Of a stretch of 64,000 nucleotides of DNA, positions 51,322 to 60,890 are shown in pieces. A model generated the notes under the pieces. It did not search any database, was not told where the DNA came from, and saw only the letters and a list, made by a program, of their open reading frames with translations. The stretch covers positions 11,794 through 75,793 of the forward strand of contig DAOUBW010000046.1 of the NCBI GenBank assembly GCA_034432555.1, read 5' to 3'. The translations under genes were made by a program, and so were the position numbers. Every line of letters begins with the position of its first letter. Positions within the stretch are counted from its first letter, which is position 1. The stretch comes from CP2-2F sp034432555 (lineage in GTDB: Bacteria > Chloroflexota > Anaerolineae > Aggregatilineales > UBA2796).

Positions 51322-52353
51322 CTAACAAATGCGCGGCAGTTGTTCGCCGCTGAGCATATCCACAATGCGGCTGACGCCAATGCTGCTCTGTGCGGTAACT
51401 TTGCCCTTTGAGTCGGCGCGCACCACGCCCACCTGCACCGCACCCTCACCGATGGCTGCCAATGCCTGCTCAGCCTGCTCCTGTGGCACGAATGCTACAA
51501 AGCGCCCCTCATTCGCCACATAGAGCGGATCAAGCCCGAGAATCTCGCAAGCAGCGCGCACGTCATCCCGAATCGGCAGGCGCGTCTCGTCAATGTGTAG
51601 GTGCAGCCCCGAATCCTTTGCAATTTCTACGAGGCTGCTCGCCATGCCGCCGCGTGTCATATCGCGCAGGCAGTGAACCGCCACACCCGCCGCGATTAGG
51701 CGCAGCACAGGCGCAGCCAATGGCGCGCAGTCACTTTCAATGGCAGACTCAAATTCCAGCCCTTCACGGACTGCCATCACTGCCATGCCGTGCCGCCCTA
51801 AATCGCCATTGATCAAGATCGCGTCGCCTTCGCGCACCGCTTGCGGCGCGATGTTCAGCGCGTGTTCGATCACACCGATGCCCGCCGTGTTGATGAAAAT
51901 GCCATCGCCCTTGCCGCGATCTACCACTTTGGTATCGCCCGTCACAATCTGCACGTTGGCGGCATCAGCGGCAGCGCGTATGGATTGCACCACGCGCCAG
52001 AGCGTCTCCATCGGCAAGCCTTCCTCAAGGATGAAGCTGACGCTCAGGTAAAGCGGGCGGGCGCCGCACATCGCCAAATCATTAACCGTGCCGTTGACGG
52101 CAAGCGTCCCAATATCGCCGCCGGGAAAGAACAGCGGCTGCACCACAAACGAATCGGTGGTGAAGGCAAGCCGCCCGCCGTTGAGCGCTAAGGTTGCGCC
52201 ATCATGCCCTGCCGCGCTGATCGGGTTGGCAAAGGTTGGCGCGATCATCTTCTCCAGCAAGTGGTGCATCAGTTTGCCGCCGCTGCCGTGTGCCAGCAGC
52301 ACCTGCGGATAGTCCGAAATCGGGATTGGGCAAGTGAAGGTGAGATCGCTCAT
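51322..52353 (-). CDS. hypE: Hydrogenase maturation protein HypE
   Basis: A 343-residue PurM-like enzyme. It dehydrates the thiocarboxamide on its own C-terminal Cys to a thiocyanate, the source of the cyanide ligand of the [NiFe] centre. The chain ends in the diagnostic PRIC. Other landmarks are LLAHGSGGKLMHHLLE, FTTDSFVVQPLFFPGGDIG, GTVNDLAMCGA, VTGDTKVV and LRDMTRGGMA. Its ATG overlaps the hypD stop in an ATGA. Confidence 0.97.
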   Translation of the reverse strand: MSDLTFTCPIPISDYPQVLLAHGSGGKLMHHLLEKMIAPTFANPISAAGHDGATLALNGGRLAFTTDSFVVQPLFFPGGDIGTLAVNGTVNDLAMCGARPLYLSVSFILEEGLPMETLWRVVQSIRAAADAANVQIVTGDTKVVDRGKGDGIFINTAGIGVIEHALNIAPQAVREGDAILINGDLGRHGMAVMAVREGLEFESAIESDCAPLAAPVLRLIAAGVAVHCLRDMTRGGMASSLVEIAKDSGLHLHIDETRLPIRDDVRAACEILGLDPLYVANEGRFVAFVPQEQAEQALAAIGEGAVQVGVVRADSKGKVTAQSSIGVSRIVDMLSGEQLPRIC

Positions 52354-53459
52354 GGTGCCTCTGTTTCTGGGATGCTGTGCAGGCGGTAGCGGTAGTAGGC
52401 GGCGCAGGCGCCTTCGCTGCTGACCATCGTTGCGCCGAGTGGCTGCTCCGGCGTGCAGCGCGTGCCAAAGGCGGGGCATTGGCTTGGCTTTTTGGCGCCT
52501 TGCAAAATCAAGCCGCTGATGCACTCGCTGCTCTCTTCGGCGGTGTAGCTTGCCACGCCAAAGCGCCGTTCGGCATCAAAGGCGGCGTAGGGTGCGCGCA
52601 AACCAAGTCCGCTGGCGGGAATTTCGCCAATGCCGCGCCATTTACGCGGCACGACCTCAAACACCTCACGGATCAGGGTGACCGCGTGCGTGTTCCCCTC
52701 ACGGGTGACGGCGCGTGCATACTGATTTTCGACTTCGGCGCGCCCTTCCTCAAGCTGTTTCACGGTCATGTAGATGCCCTGCATAATGTCCAGCGGCTCA
52801 AAGCCGGTGACCACAAACGGCACGCCATATTTTGCCGCCAGCGGCTCATATTCGGTGTAGCCCATCACAGCGCAGACATGCCCGGCTGCCAAGAATGCCT
52901 GCACACGGTTGCCCTCCGCCGAGAGGATCGCCTCAACTGCCGGCGGCACCAACACATGCGAGACCAGAAGCGAGAAGTTTGGCACGCCCAACTTTGCCGC
53001 CTGATAAACTGCCATCGCGTTGGCAGGCGCCGTCGTCTCGAAACCGACTGCGAAAAAGACGACCTGCTTCTCAGGATTTGCCTGCGCCAATTTGAGCGAA
53101 TCGAGCGGTGAGTAGACCATCCGCACATCTGCGCCGCGTGCCTTGCAGCTCAGCAGGTCGCCATGTGATCCCGGCACGCGCAGCATATCGCCAAAGCTGG
53201 TGAAGATTACGTTCGGCTGCGTGGCGATCTCTAGCGCTTTGTCAATCAGTTCAAGCGGCGTCACACAAACAGGGCAGCCAGGTCCGTGCAGCAAGGTGAC
53301 GGGTGGCGGCAGCAGTTCATCAATGCCAAAGCGGATGATAGCATGTGTTTGCCCGCCACAGACTTCCATCAACGTCCAAGGACGGGTGGTGATCTTCGCC
53401 AACTGCGCGGCGTACTTATGCACGGCTGCCGCATCACGGTATTCGTCAATATAGCGCAT
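52350..53459 (-). CDS. hypD: Hydrogenase maturation protein HypD
   Basis: A 369-residue scaffold on which the Fe(CN)2CO group is assembled with HypC. Conserved motifs seen: EVCGGQTHAI, LHGPGCPVC, FFAVGFETTAP, GHVCAVMG, GFEPLDIMQG and a C-terminal Cys cluster (SECISGLILQG, QCPAFGTRC, SSEGACAAYY) that binds a [4Fe-4S] cluster. The start ATG at 53459 is preceded by AGAGGG; the frame extends to 53510 but is not supported. Coupled to hypE by a 4-base overlap. Confidence 0.97.
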   Translation of the reverse strand: MRYIDEYRDAAAVHKYAAQLAKITTRPWTLMEVCGGQTHAIIRFGIDELLPPPVTLLHGPGCPVCVTPLELIDKALEIATQPNVIFTSFGDMLRVPGSHGDLLSCKARGADVRMVYSPLDSLKLAQANPEKQVVFFAVGFETTAPANAMAVYQAAKLGVPNFSLLVSHVLVPPAVEAILSAEGNRVQAFLAAGHVCAVMGYTEYEPLAAKYGVPFVVTGFEPLDIMQGIYMTVKQLEEGRAEVENQYARAVTREGNTHAVTLIREVFEVVPRKWRGIGEIPASGLGLRAPYAAFDAERRFGVASYTAEESSECISGLILQGAKKPSQCPAFGTRCTPEQPLGATMVSSEGACAAYYRYRLHSIPETEAP

Positions 53460-53542
53460 CGCAACCCTCTTTGCTTCCCCGTACCGAAATTCACTGCACC
53501 CCGCACGCACTGAGGCGGCCGCCAGCTTTACCCCACCCTAAA

Positions 53543-53623
53543 TCCCGCCCCGCGTGCAGGGCGGGACTTCACACCCACGCTGACTCCCTTTCCCTGCTTG
53601 CAGAAAGCGCTAGGGATAGGGGG
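53543..53623 (+). repeat. Dispersed intergenic repeat, copy 2, with GC hairpin
   Basis: The core at 53585-53623 (CCCTTTCCCTGCTTGC ... GCTAGGGATAGGGG) matches the minus strand of 10017-10057 with a few changes. A TCCCGCCC/GGGCGGGA hairpin precedes it at about 53543. It fills the gap between hypD and the DHOD-like gene and holds no ORF. Confidence 0.55.
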
Positions 53624-53702
53624 AAAAGGCTTGCTAGAAACGGCGATCATCCCTCTAATGATCTGTACGCTACCACAGCAAGCCATGTACCGTCCACTAC
53701 CT

Positions 53703-54701
53703 TTATACCGTCGGCTTGTATTCCGAAAGGGCGCGCATATACTGCGCCCGTTCAAAAGCGGACGGGTCTTCGGCGTGCATCTGGCTGACCGCGCCGCGCA
53801 TCTGCGCCACGGACTCATACTCATGCTGCGTCATCCATGCCCGCAAGCCGTCCTCCACGGTGCGGATATACGGAATGCCATTCCGCAAGAGCGCCGAAGT
53901 CATGCAGACAGCACTGGCGCCTGCCAAGAGCGCCTTCACAGCATCCTCCCCTGTGTGGACGCCGCTGGTCAGCGCCAAACTTGCCCGCACGCGCCCGTAG
54001 AGAATGCCGACCCACGTCAGCGGCAGGCGCAGATCAGCCGAACTGCTCAACACGACATTCGGCGCCACTTCGCGTGTCTCCACATTAATATCAGGCTGAT
54101 AGAAGCGGTTGAACAGCACTAAGGCGTTCGCACCGATCTCGTCCAGACGGCGCGCCATGTATGCCATATTGCTGAAATATGGGCTGAGTTTCATGGCAAC
54201 AGGCAATTCCACGACGCCTTTAACCGCCGCCAAGATATCGAAATAGGTCTGTTCGACTTCTGCACCGCTTAGGTTCGGATCGGTTGGGATGTAGTAGACG
54301 TTCAGCTCTAGGGCGTGCGCACCAGCTTGCGCCATATTTTGGGCAAAGCGCGTCCAGCCACCCAGCGTCGAACCGTTCAGGCTGGCGATGATCGGGATAG
54401 CCACAGCCTCCCGTGCCTTGCGGATCAGCTCAAGGTATTGGTCAGGGCTGGCGTGATAGGTGATCGGCTCTGGGAAGTAGGTCAGTGCTTCGGCGTAGCT
54501 TTCCGTGCCGTGCAGCAGGTAGTAGTGCAGCGCCTCACGTTCACGTCTGATCTGTTCCTCAAAGAGTGAGTAGAGGACGATGGCGCCAGCGCCGCTATCT
54601 TCCATGCGCTTGATGTTATCCAGCTTATCGGACAAGGGCGAGGCAGATGCCACCAATGGCGATCTGAGCGTCAAGCCCATATAGGTACTTTCAAGGTTCA
54701 T
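53703..54701 (-). CDS. Dihydroorotate-dehydrogenase-like flavoprotein
   Basis: A 332-residue FMN-binding TIM barrel of the DHOD family: MGLTLRSPLVASASPLSDKLDNI, IIASLNGSTLGGW, HALELNVYYIPT, PVAMKLSPYF, FNRFYQPDI and GVHTGEDAVKALLAGASAV. DHOD-like proteins of this branch are often encoded beside PFOR/NifJ rather than with pyrimidine genes, and may pass electrons to or from ferredoxin-linked enzymes. That role is inference. The ATG at 54701 has AGAAGGA upstream. It lies between nifJ and hypD on the same strand. Confidence 0.87.
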   Translation of the reverse strand: MNLESTYMGLTLRSPLVASASPLSDKLDNIKRMEDSGAGAIVLYSLFEEQIRREREALHYYLLHGTESYAEALTYFPEPITYHASPDQYLELIRKAREAVAIPIIASLNGSTLGGWTRFAQNMAQAGAHALELNVYYIPTDPNLSGAEVEQTYFDILAAVKGVVELPVAMKLSPYFSNMAYMARRLDEIGANALVLFNRFYQPDINVETREVAPNVVLSSSADLRLPLTWVGILYGRVRASLALTSGVHTGEDAVKALLAGASAVCMTSALLRNGIPYIRTVEDGLRAWMTQHEYESVAQMRGAVSQMHAEDPSAFERAQYMRALSEYKPTV

Positions 54702-54724
54702 CGGCAAAGCATCCTTCTGGGTGT

Positions 54725-54744
54725 GGGCGGGAAGTTTCCCGCCC
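54725..54744 (-). repeat. GC-rich hairpin between nifJ and the DHOD-like gene
   Basis: GGGCGGGAA/TTCCCGCCC with a 2-base loop, the same stem as the terminator at 4735. No T tract follows on the minus strand, so it may be a repeat relic or an mRNA-stability hairpin. Confidence 0.5.
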
Positions 54745-54766
54745 TGTATAGCCATAATCTTTGGAA

Positions 54767-57700
54767 CTAGTGTGAGCCGTTGCCTGCTGCCACTGCCGGA
54801 CGGCTTGCCAGATACTCGTAGAGTGCATAGCGCGTGGTGGCATCTTGCTGCGCTTCTTCAAAGAGCGCACGCGCCACTTCCGGCTTGCTCAGCTCCAGCA
54901 TCTTGAAGCGGTTCTCCATTTGCAGGTAGGTTTTCACCGGAATCTTGGGTGGGCGCGAGTCCAGTTGCAGCGGATTCTCGCCGTGTGCGGCGCGATCCGG
55001 GTTGTAGCGATAGAGTAGCCACTGCCCAGATTCAACCGCCGCCTTCTGATTCCGCATGGCGGTGGTCATGTTAATGCCGTGCGCGATGCAGTGCGAGTAG
55101 GCGATGATCAGCGCGGGACCGTCGTATGCCTCTGCCTCGATGAAGGCGCGTAAGGTTTGCTCATCGCGCCCGCCCATTGCAATGCGCGCTACGTAGATGT
55201 TGCCGTAGCTCATGGCGATCATGCCCAAGTCTTTCTTGGCGGCAGGCTTGCCACCCGCCGCAAACTTGGCAACCGCACCACGCGGCGTCGCCTTAGAGGC
55301 TTGCCCGCCCGTATTGCTGTAGACTTCGGTATCCAAGACCAAGACCTTCACGTTGCGCCCTGTCGAAAGGACGTGATCCAAGCCGCCAAAGCCGATGTCG
55401 TATGCCCAACCATCGCCGCCGATTAGCCAGACCACCTTCTTCACAAGATAATCTGCCAGTGGCAGCAGTTGGCGTGCGTCGGCGTTATTCAGCCCTTGCA
55501 AGCGTTCCTTCAAGGCTGCCACGCGCTCGCGCTGTGCATAAACGCCCGCCTCATCGCTCTGATCTGCCTTTAGAATCTCGCCTGCCAGCTCGCCGAGTTC
55601 GCCCGCCAAGCGCGCCACCAATTCCCGCGCATAGGCAGCGTGCTTATCAATTGCCACGCGCATTCCTAAGCCGAACTCAGCATTATCTTCAAAGAGCGAG
55701 TTTGACCACGCCGGACCGTAGCCTTGTGCGTTGGTTGCCCACGGTGTGGTTGGCATGTTGCCGCCATAGATAGACGAGCAGCCCGTCGCGTTGGCGATCA
55801 CGCTGCGGTCGCCAAAGAGTTGGCTAACCAGCTTGATGTAAGGCGTTTCGCCGCAGCCGCTGCACGCGCCACTGAACTCAAAGAGTGGCTGCTGCGCTTG
55901 CTGCTGGCGGATGCTGGTCGGCTTGATCAGGCTGCGATCCACTTCGGGCAAGCCCAAGAAGAAGTCCCAATTTTCAGCCTCGCTCTCGCGCAGCGGCGGC
56001 TGTGGGCGCATGTTAATGGCGCGCAAATTCGCGGCGCTCTTGCTCTTGGCAGGGCAAATATCCACGCAGATGCCGCAGCCGGTGCAGTCTTCGGGCGAAA
56101 CCTGAATGGTATACTTCATGCCGCGCCAGTCGTTATCTTTGGCGTCGGTTGCCTTGAAAGTTGTTGGCGCTTCTGCCAGCAGTTCGGGCTGATATGCCTT
56201 AATGCGGATGACGGCGTGTGGGCAGACCATAGCACATTTGCCGCACTGAATGCAGATATCTGGCTCCCAAACGGGAATTTCAAGGGCAAGGTTGCGCTTT
56301 TCGTATTGCGCGGTGGCGGTTGGGTAGGTGCCATCCACAGGGAAGGCGCTGACGGGCAGCGCATCGCCGCGCCGTGCGGTCATTTCGCCCAGCACGCGCC
56401 TCACAAATTCGGGTGGGTTGCCAACCAGCGGCGGCAACAAGTCAGCCGTGCTGGTGGCGTGTTCTGGCAGGCGCACCTCATGCAGCCGATCTAGTGTGTT
56501 ATCCACAACGCGCAGGTTCATCTGCACGATCTCTTCGCCCTTCTTGCCGTAGGTTTTCTCGATGGCGTGCTTGATCTCGGCAATTGCCTCATCGCGTGGC
56601 AGCACGTTGGCAATGGCGAAGAAACAAACCTGCATCACCGTGTTGATGCGCCCTTTCATGCCGTTTTCGGCGGCAACCTTATAGGCGTCAATCACGTAGA
56701 ATTTTAGGCGCTTGCTGATGAGCTGCTCTTGCGCGCGGCGCGGCAGCCGATCCCAAATTTCATCGGCGCTGTAGGGCGTGTTCAGCAGGAAGGTGCCGCC
56801 TTCGACTGCATCGCGCAGCACGTCGTAGCGATCTAGGAAGTTGGGCTGATGGCACGCCACAAAATTCGCCTTCGTGATCAGGTAGATGCTGCGGATCGGC
56901 GTCTTGCCAAAGCGCAGGTGCGAGATCGTCATGCTGCCCGATTTCTTGGAATCGTAGACGAAATAGCCCTGCGCGTAGTTTGGCGTGTTCTCGCCGATGA
57001 TCTTGATCGAGTTCTTGTTAGCGCCAACGGTGCCATCTGCGCCAAGCCCATAGAACACAGCGCGCACAGTCGTATCCGCCTCAACCGAGAAGTCAGGATC
57101 AAAATCGAGGCTGGTGCCGCTCACATCATCGTTGATGCCGATGGTGAAGTGGTTCTTAGGCTTGGGCTGCGCCAAATTCTCGTAAACTGCCTTCACCATC
57201 GCTGGCGTGAACTCTTTGCTGGAGAGTCCGTAGCGTCCGCCGACGATGCGCGGCAGATGCTCGCCTTGCCATGCCTCATGCAGCGCAGTGACGGCATCCA
57301 GGTAGAGCGGCTCGCCGCCGGCGCCCGGCTCTTTGGTGCGGTCTAACACCGCGATAGCGCGAACGCTCTTGGGCAGCGCCGCTGCAAACAGTTCTGCAAC
57401 AAAGGGACGGTAGAGCCGCACCTTCAGCACGCCCAGTTTTTCGCCCTGTGCGTTCAGGTAATCAATCGTCTCGTGGACGGTTTCTGCGCCGCTGCCCATG
57501 ATCACAATCACGCGGTCAGCATCCGACGCGCCGTAATACTCATAGAGTTTGTACTGCCTGCCCGTCAGCATGGCGAACTGATCCATAGCTGCCTGAACGA
57601 TCTGTGGGCAGGCAGCATAGAACGGATTAACCGTCTCGCGCCCTTGAAAATAGGTATCAGGGTTCTGGGCAGTGCCGCGCAGCACGGGATGATCAGGCGA

Positions 57701-58321
57701 GAGCGCACGCGCACGGTGCGCGGCGATCAAGTCATCATCAATCATGGCGCGCAGCAGGTCGTCGCTGAGTGGTTCGATCTTCTGCACTTCGTGGGAGGTG
57801 CGGAAACCATCAAAGAAATGCAGGAACGGAATACGCGCTTTGAGGGTGGCAGCGTGCGCGATGAGCGCCATATCATGCGCTTCTTGCACCGAATTGGAAG
57901 AGAGCATCGCCCAGCCGGTTTGGCGGGCTGCCATCACATCTTGATGATCGCCAAAGATGCTGAGTCCTTGCGCGGCAATGGCACGCGCTGCGATGTGAAA
58001 GACGGCGGGCGTCAGTTCGCCCGCAATTTTGTACATATTCGGGATCATCAGCAGCAAGCCTTGCGAGGCAGTGAAGGTGGTGGCGAGTGCGCCTGCTTGC
58101 AGCGCACCATGGATGGCGCCGGCGGCGCCGCCTTCGCTTTGCAGTTCAATCACCTGCGGCACTGTTCCCCACAGGTTGGGCTGATCAAGGCTTGCCCATT
58201 CGTCAGCCCATTCGCCCATCGGTGAGGACGGCGTGATCGGATAAATGGCGATCACCTCGCTCAGCTTGTAGGCGACCATGGCGGCAGCTTCGTTGCCGTC
58301 AATCGTAATGTAATCGGTCAT
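54767..58321 (-). CDS. nifJ: Pyruvate:ferredoxin (flavodoxin) oxidoreductase
   Basis: A 1,184-residue single-chain PFOR converting pyruvate and CoA to acetyl-CoA and CO2 with reduced ferredoxin. Domains in order: pyruvate-binding domain I (SEVIAIYPITPSSPMGEWAD at the start), domains II-III, a two-cluster ferredoxin domain with CIQCGKCAMVCPH (about 690) and CTGCGICVDICP (about 745), then FSGACSGCGETPY (about 815). The TPP domain has IGGDGWAYDIGFGGLDHVL (about 967) and EVYSNTGGQASKATP. Length is normal. It is coupled to hypC by a 4-base overlap and would supply reductant to, or accept it from, the hydrogenase system. Confidence 0.98.
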   Translation of the reverse strand: MTDYITIDGNEAAAMVAYKLSEVIAIYPITPSSPMGEWADEWASLDQPNLWGTVPQVIELQSEGGAAGAIHGALQAGALATTFTASQGLLLMIPNMYKIAGELTPAVFHIAARAIAAQGLSIFGDHQDVMAARQTGWAMLSSNSVQEAHDMALIAHAATLKARIPFLHFFDGFRTSHEVQKIEPLSDDLLRAMIDDDLIAAHRARALSPDHPVLRGTAQNPDTYFQGRETVNPFYAACPQIVQAAMDQFAMLTGRQYKLYEYYGASDADRVIVIMGSGAETVHETIDYLNAQGEKLGVLKVRLYRPFVAELFAAALPKSVRAIAVLDRTKEPGAGGEPLYLDAVTALHEAWQGEHLPRIVGGRYGLSSKEFTPAMVKAVYENLAQPKPKNHFTIGINDDVSGTSLDFDPDFSVEADTTVRAVFYGLGADGTVGANKNSIKIIGENTPNYAQGYFVYDSKKSGSMTISHLRFGKTPIRSIYLITKANFVACHQPNFLDRYDVLRDAVEGGTFLLNTPYSADEIWDRLPRRAQEQLISKRLKFYVIDAYKVAAENGMKGRINTVMQVCFFAIANVLPRDEAIAEIKHAIEKTYGKKGEEIVQMNLRVVDNTLDRLHEVRLPEHATSTADLLPPLVGNPPEFVRRVLGEMTARRGDALPVSAFPVDGTYPTATAQYEKRNLALEIPVWEPDICIQCGKCAMVCPHAVIRIKAYQPELLAEAPTTFKATDAKDNDWRGMKYTIQVSPEDCTGCGICVDICPAKSKSAANLRAINMRPQPPLRESEAENWDFFLGLPEVDRSLIKPTSIRQQQAQQPLFEFSGACSGCGETPYIKLVSQLFGDRSVIANATGCSSIYGGNMPTTPWATNAQGYGPAWSNSLFEDNAEFGLGMRVAIDKHAAYARELVARLAGELGELAGEILKADQSDEAGVYAQRERVAALKERLQGLNNADARQLLPLADYLVKKVVWLIGGDGWAYDIGFGGLDHVLSTGRNVKVLVLDTEVYSNTGGQASKATPRGAVAKFAAGGKPAAKKDLGMIAMSYGNIYVARIAMGGRDEQTLRAFIEAEAYDGPALIIAYSHCIAHGINMTTAMRNQKAAVESGQWLLYRYNPDRAAHGENPLQLDSRPPKIPVKTYLQMENRFKMLELSKPEVARALFEEAQQDATTRYALYEYLASRPAVAAGNGSH

Positions 58322-58563
58322 TCTTCGAGTTCTCCTAGTTCGTCCATCTGTGCCAAGTATGCAAAGACGCGCGCCGCCTCGTCAGGGTCTACGACGCTGA
58401 GCGCAAAACCTACGTGGACAATCACATAATCGCCAAGCTGTGCCTCGGGTGTATAGGCAAGGTTGACTTCCTTCACAATGCCGCCGAAATTCACTTTTCC
58501 CGTGCGGAAGAGCGGATCGGCGTCGTTGATGCTGATCACTTTACCCGGAACTGCTAGGCACAT
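58318..58563 (-). CDS. hypC: Hydrogenase maturation chaperone HypC
   Basis: 81 residues with the signature start MCLAVPGKV. Cys2 is the residue that binds the Fe(CN)2CO group with HypD and delivers it to the large-subunit precursor. NFGGIVKEVNLAYTPEAQLGDYVIVHVGFALS is the rest of the OB-like fold. The larger frame upstream overlaps hypF and is rejected. The stop overlaps the nifJ start in an ATGA. Confidence 0.97.
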   Translation of the reverse strand: MCLAVPGKVISINDADPLFRTGKVNFGGIVKEVNLAYTPEAQLGDYVIVHVGFALSVVDPDEAARVFAYLAQMDELGELEE

Positions 58564-58580
58564 TGGCGTTTTTCCTTCAC

Positions 58581-60890
58581 TCAACCTAACGCAGCATGGC
58601 GGGCAGCAATGACCTGCCCATAGGCGATGCCGCCATCGTTCGGCGGCACTTGCCGCGCCCAAAACGGCGCAAAGCCTGCCTTTTGCAAAGCAGACGCCGC
58701 GCCTTCCAACAAGAGACGGTTTTGAAAGCAGCCGCCACAGAGCGCCACGCGCTCCAAGTGTGCGGCGCGTGCCTGTGCCACGATCACGGCGCACAGTGTT
58801 TGGTGGAAACGCCTTGCCATTTCTGCTGTCGAGACGTTCTGCCGTAAATCGTTCATGGCTGCCTCAAAAAGTTGTGCATAGTCTATGATTCGCACCAACT
58901 GCCGATTTTCAGTAGTGATGGTTGTCATATCAAATGGGTAAGATTCATCAGTATTTTGGGAATGACCAACCGACTCGGCGGCAAATTCAAGGCGCATCGC
59001 CGCCTGCCCCTCAAAACTCATGCGCTGATTGAGATCAAGCAGGCTTGCCACCGCGTCAAAGAGCCTGCCAACGCTGCTGGTATAGGGCATATTCACGCCG
59101 CGCCGTGCTGCCTGTTCAATCAGGCGCAGCTCGGTGGCGCTAAAGGCGCGCAGCGGCGGCAGATCGTAAAGGGCAGTGGGCAAGTTGCCACTGTACATCT
59201 GCCAGAGCGCGCCTAAGGCACTGCGGCGCGGCTCACGGGCGGCTGCCTCACCACCAATCAGTGGGAAGGGACGCCAGCTGCCAATCCGTGTGAAGCCCGT
59301 CCCATCCACCCGCAAAAATTCACCGCCCCAAATGGTGCCGTCCCCGCCGTAGCCCGTTCCATCCCAGACTACCGCCAAAAAGGGCGGCGCGATCTGGTTT
59401 TCCGCCATACAGGCAAGCGCGTGCGCGTAGTGATGCTGAACGCGCAGCAGTGGCACACCATGGGCAGCCGCTAATGTTTCGGCGTGCTGCGTGCTGAGGT
59501 AATCGGGGTGCGCGTCGCAGATGATCAACTGCGGCGTGAGCGCGTGCATCTGCGCCAGATCGCCTAAGGTGTGCGTGAAGGCGCGTTCGCTCTCGACATT
59601 CTCCAGATCGCCAATGTGCTGGCTGAGGATGGCGCGCTCCCCTTCGGCGATGGCAAGCGTGTTCTTCTGGTGTGCGCCTACGGCGATCAGCGGCGGCACA
59701 CGCTCTAAGAGCGGCACGGGCAGCGGCGCATAGCCACGCGCACGGCGCAGCATCAAGGGCTTGCCAAGCGCAGCACGGACAACTGAATCATCTACGGCGC
59801 GGGCAATCGGGCGGTCATGGACAAGGAACAGGTCTGCTAAGCTGCCCAGCCGCGCCACTGCCTCATGCTCATCGGTGCAGATTGGCTCACCGCTGAGGTT
59901 GCCGCTGGTCGCCACGATGGGAAAATCAAGATCGCGCATCAGCAAGTGGTGCAGCGGCGTATAGGGCAGCATCACACCCAGATAGGGATTGTGCGGCGCA
60001 ACCTCTGGCGCAAGTGCTGCCTCGCGTAGTTTAAGCAGCACAATCGGCGCGGCAGCGGACGTGAGCAAGGTTGCCTCCACATCATCCACTTTGCAAAGCT
60101 GGCGTGCAGCCGCCAGATCGGGCAGCATGACGGCGAACGGCTTTTCAGGGCGCGCTTTACGTGCGCGCAGCAGGCGCACGGACTCGGCGTTGCGTGCATC
60201 ACACAGCAATTGAAAGCCGCCCAAGCCTTTCAGCGCCACAATTTGCCCGTCGCGCAAGGCTGACTCTGCCAAGTGCAGGGCTGCTTCGCGGCTTGCCAGC
60301 ACCTCGCCACGCGCCGACCACGCCGCCAATTGCGGACCGCAGGCAGGGCAGGCGGTCGGTTGGGCATGAAAGCGCCGATCCAACGGTGTTTCATACTCGG
60401 TGCGGCAGTCGGGGCAAAGCCTGAAGGCGCGCAGGGTCGTGTTGGGACGGTCGTAGGGCAAGCCTAGGATCACGCTGTAGCGCGGACCGCAGTACGTGCA
60501 GTTGATGAATGGATAGCGGTAGCGCCGATCCGCAGGATCGAACAATTCGCGCAAACAGTCGGGGCAGGTGGCAAGGTCGGGCAAGATGAGGGCAGTTTTG
60601 GCACCATCGGCGTGGCTGTGCCGAATTTCAAAGGCTGTCTCGCCACAAGGTGGAATGTACTGTTGTTCAAGGTGCGTAATGAGCGCATGGGCGGGCTTTT
60701 CGTGTGGCAGGCGCGCTAAGAAGGCAGCGAGGGCGGCGGAATCACCTTCTAATTCGATGATGACGCCGTGTGGCGCGTTCACAATCCAGCCGCCGAGTGC
60801 CAGATCGTGGGCAAGGCGGTAGATGAACGGGCGAAAGCCGACGCCTTGCACAATGCCGCCAATAGTCAGGCGCAGGCGCTGTGAGGTCAA
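58581..60890 (-). CDS. hypF: Carbamoyltransferase HypF
   Basis: A 769-residue HypF, making the carbamoyl group that becomes the cyanide ligand on HypE. Domains: acylphosphatase-like (GIVQGVGFRPFIYRLA, 12-27), two zinc fingers (CPDC then CTYC; CPDC then CPAC, about 105-185), YrdC-like (about 200-375) and a Kae1-like C-terminal domain (VQHHYAHALACMAE, VWDGTGYGGDG, FEGQAAMRLE, LCGGCFQNRLL). Translation starts at TTG 60890 in a TTGA overlap with the protease stop. Confidence 0.97.
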   Translation of the reverse strand: MTSQRLRLTIGGIVQGVGFRPFIYRLAHDLALGGWIVNAPHGVIIELEGDSAALAAFLARLPHEKPAHALITHLEQQYIPPCGETAFEIRHSHADGAKTALILPDLATCPDCLRELFDPADRRYRYPFINCTYCGPRYSVILGLPYDRPNTTLRAFRLCPDCRTEYETPLDRRFHAQPTACPACGPQLAAWSARGEVLASREAALHLAESALRDGQIVALKGLGGFQLLCDARNAESVRLLRARKARPEKPFAVMLPDLAAARQLCKVDDVEATLLTSAAAPIVLLKLREAALAPEVAPHNPYLGVMLPYTPLHHLLMRDLDFPIVATSGNLSGEPICTDEHEAVARLGSLADLFLVHDRPIARAVDDSVVRAALGKPLMLRRARGYAPLPVPLLERVPPLIAVGAHQKNTLAIAEGERAILSQHIGDLENVESERAFTHTLGDLAQMHALTPQLIICDAHPDYLSTQHAETLAAAHGVPLLRVQHHYAHALACMAENQIAPPFLAVVWDGTGYGGDGTIWGGEFLRVDGTGFTRIGSWRPFPLIGGEAAAREPRRSALGALWQMYSGNLPTALYDLPPLRAFSATELRLIEQAARRGVNMPYTSSVGRLFDAVASLLDLNQRMSFEGQAAMRLEFAAESVGHSQNTDESYPFDMTTITTENRQLVRIIDYAQLFEAAMNDLRQNVSTAEMARRFHQTLCAVIVAQARAAHLERVALCGGCFQNRLLLEGAASALQKAGFAPFWARQVPPNDGGIAYGQVIAARHAALG

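Noticed and set aside
53460..53510. N-terminal extension of HypD
   Set aside because: The extra 17 residues are not family-like, and the internal ATG has an AGAGGG ribosome-binding site.
58564..58794. N-terminal extension of HypC
   Set aside because: HypC must begin with Met-Cys for function, and the extension overlaps hypF in another frame.
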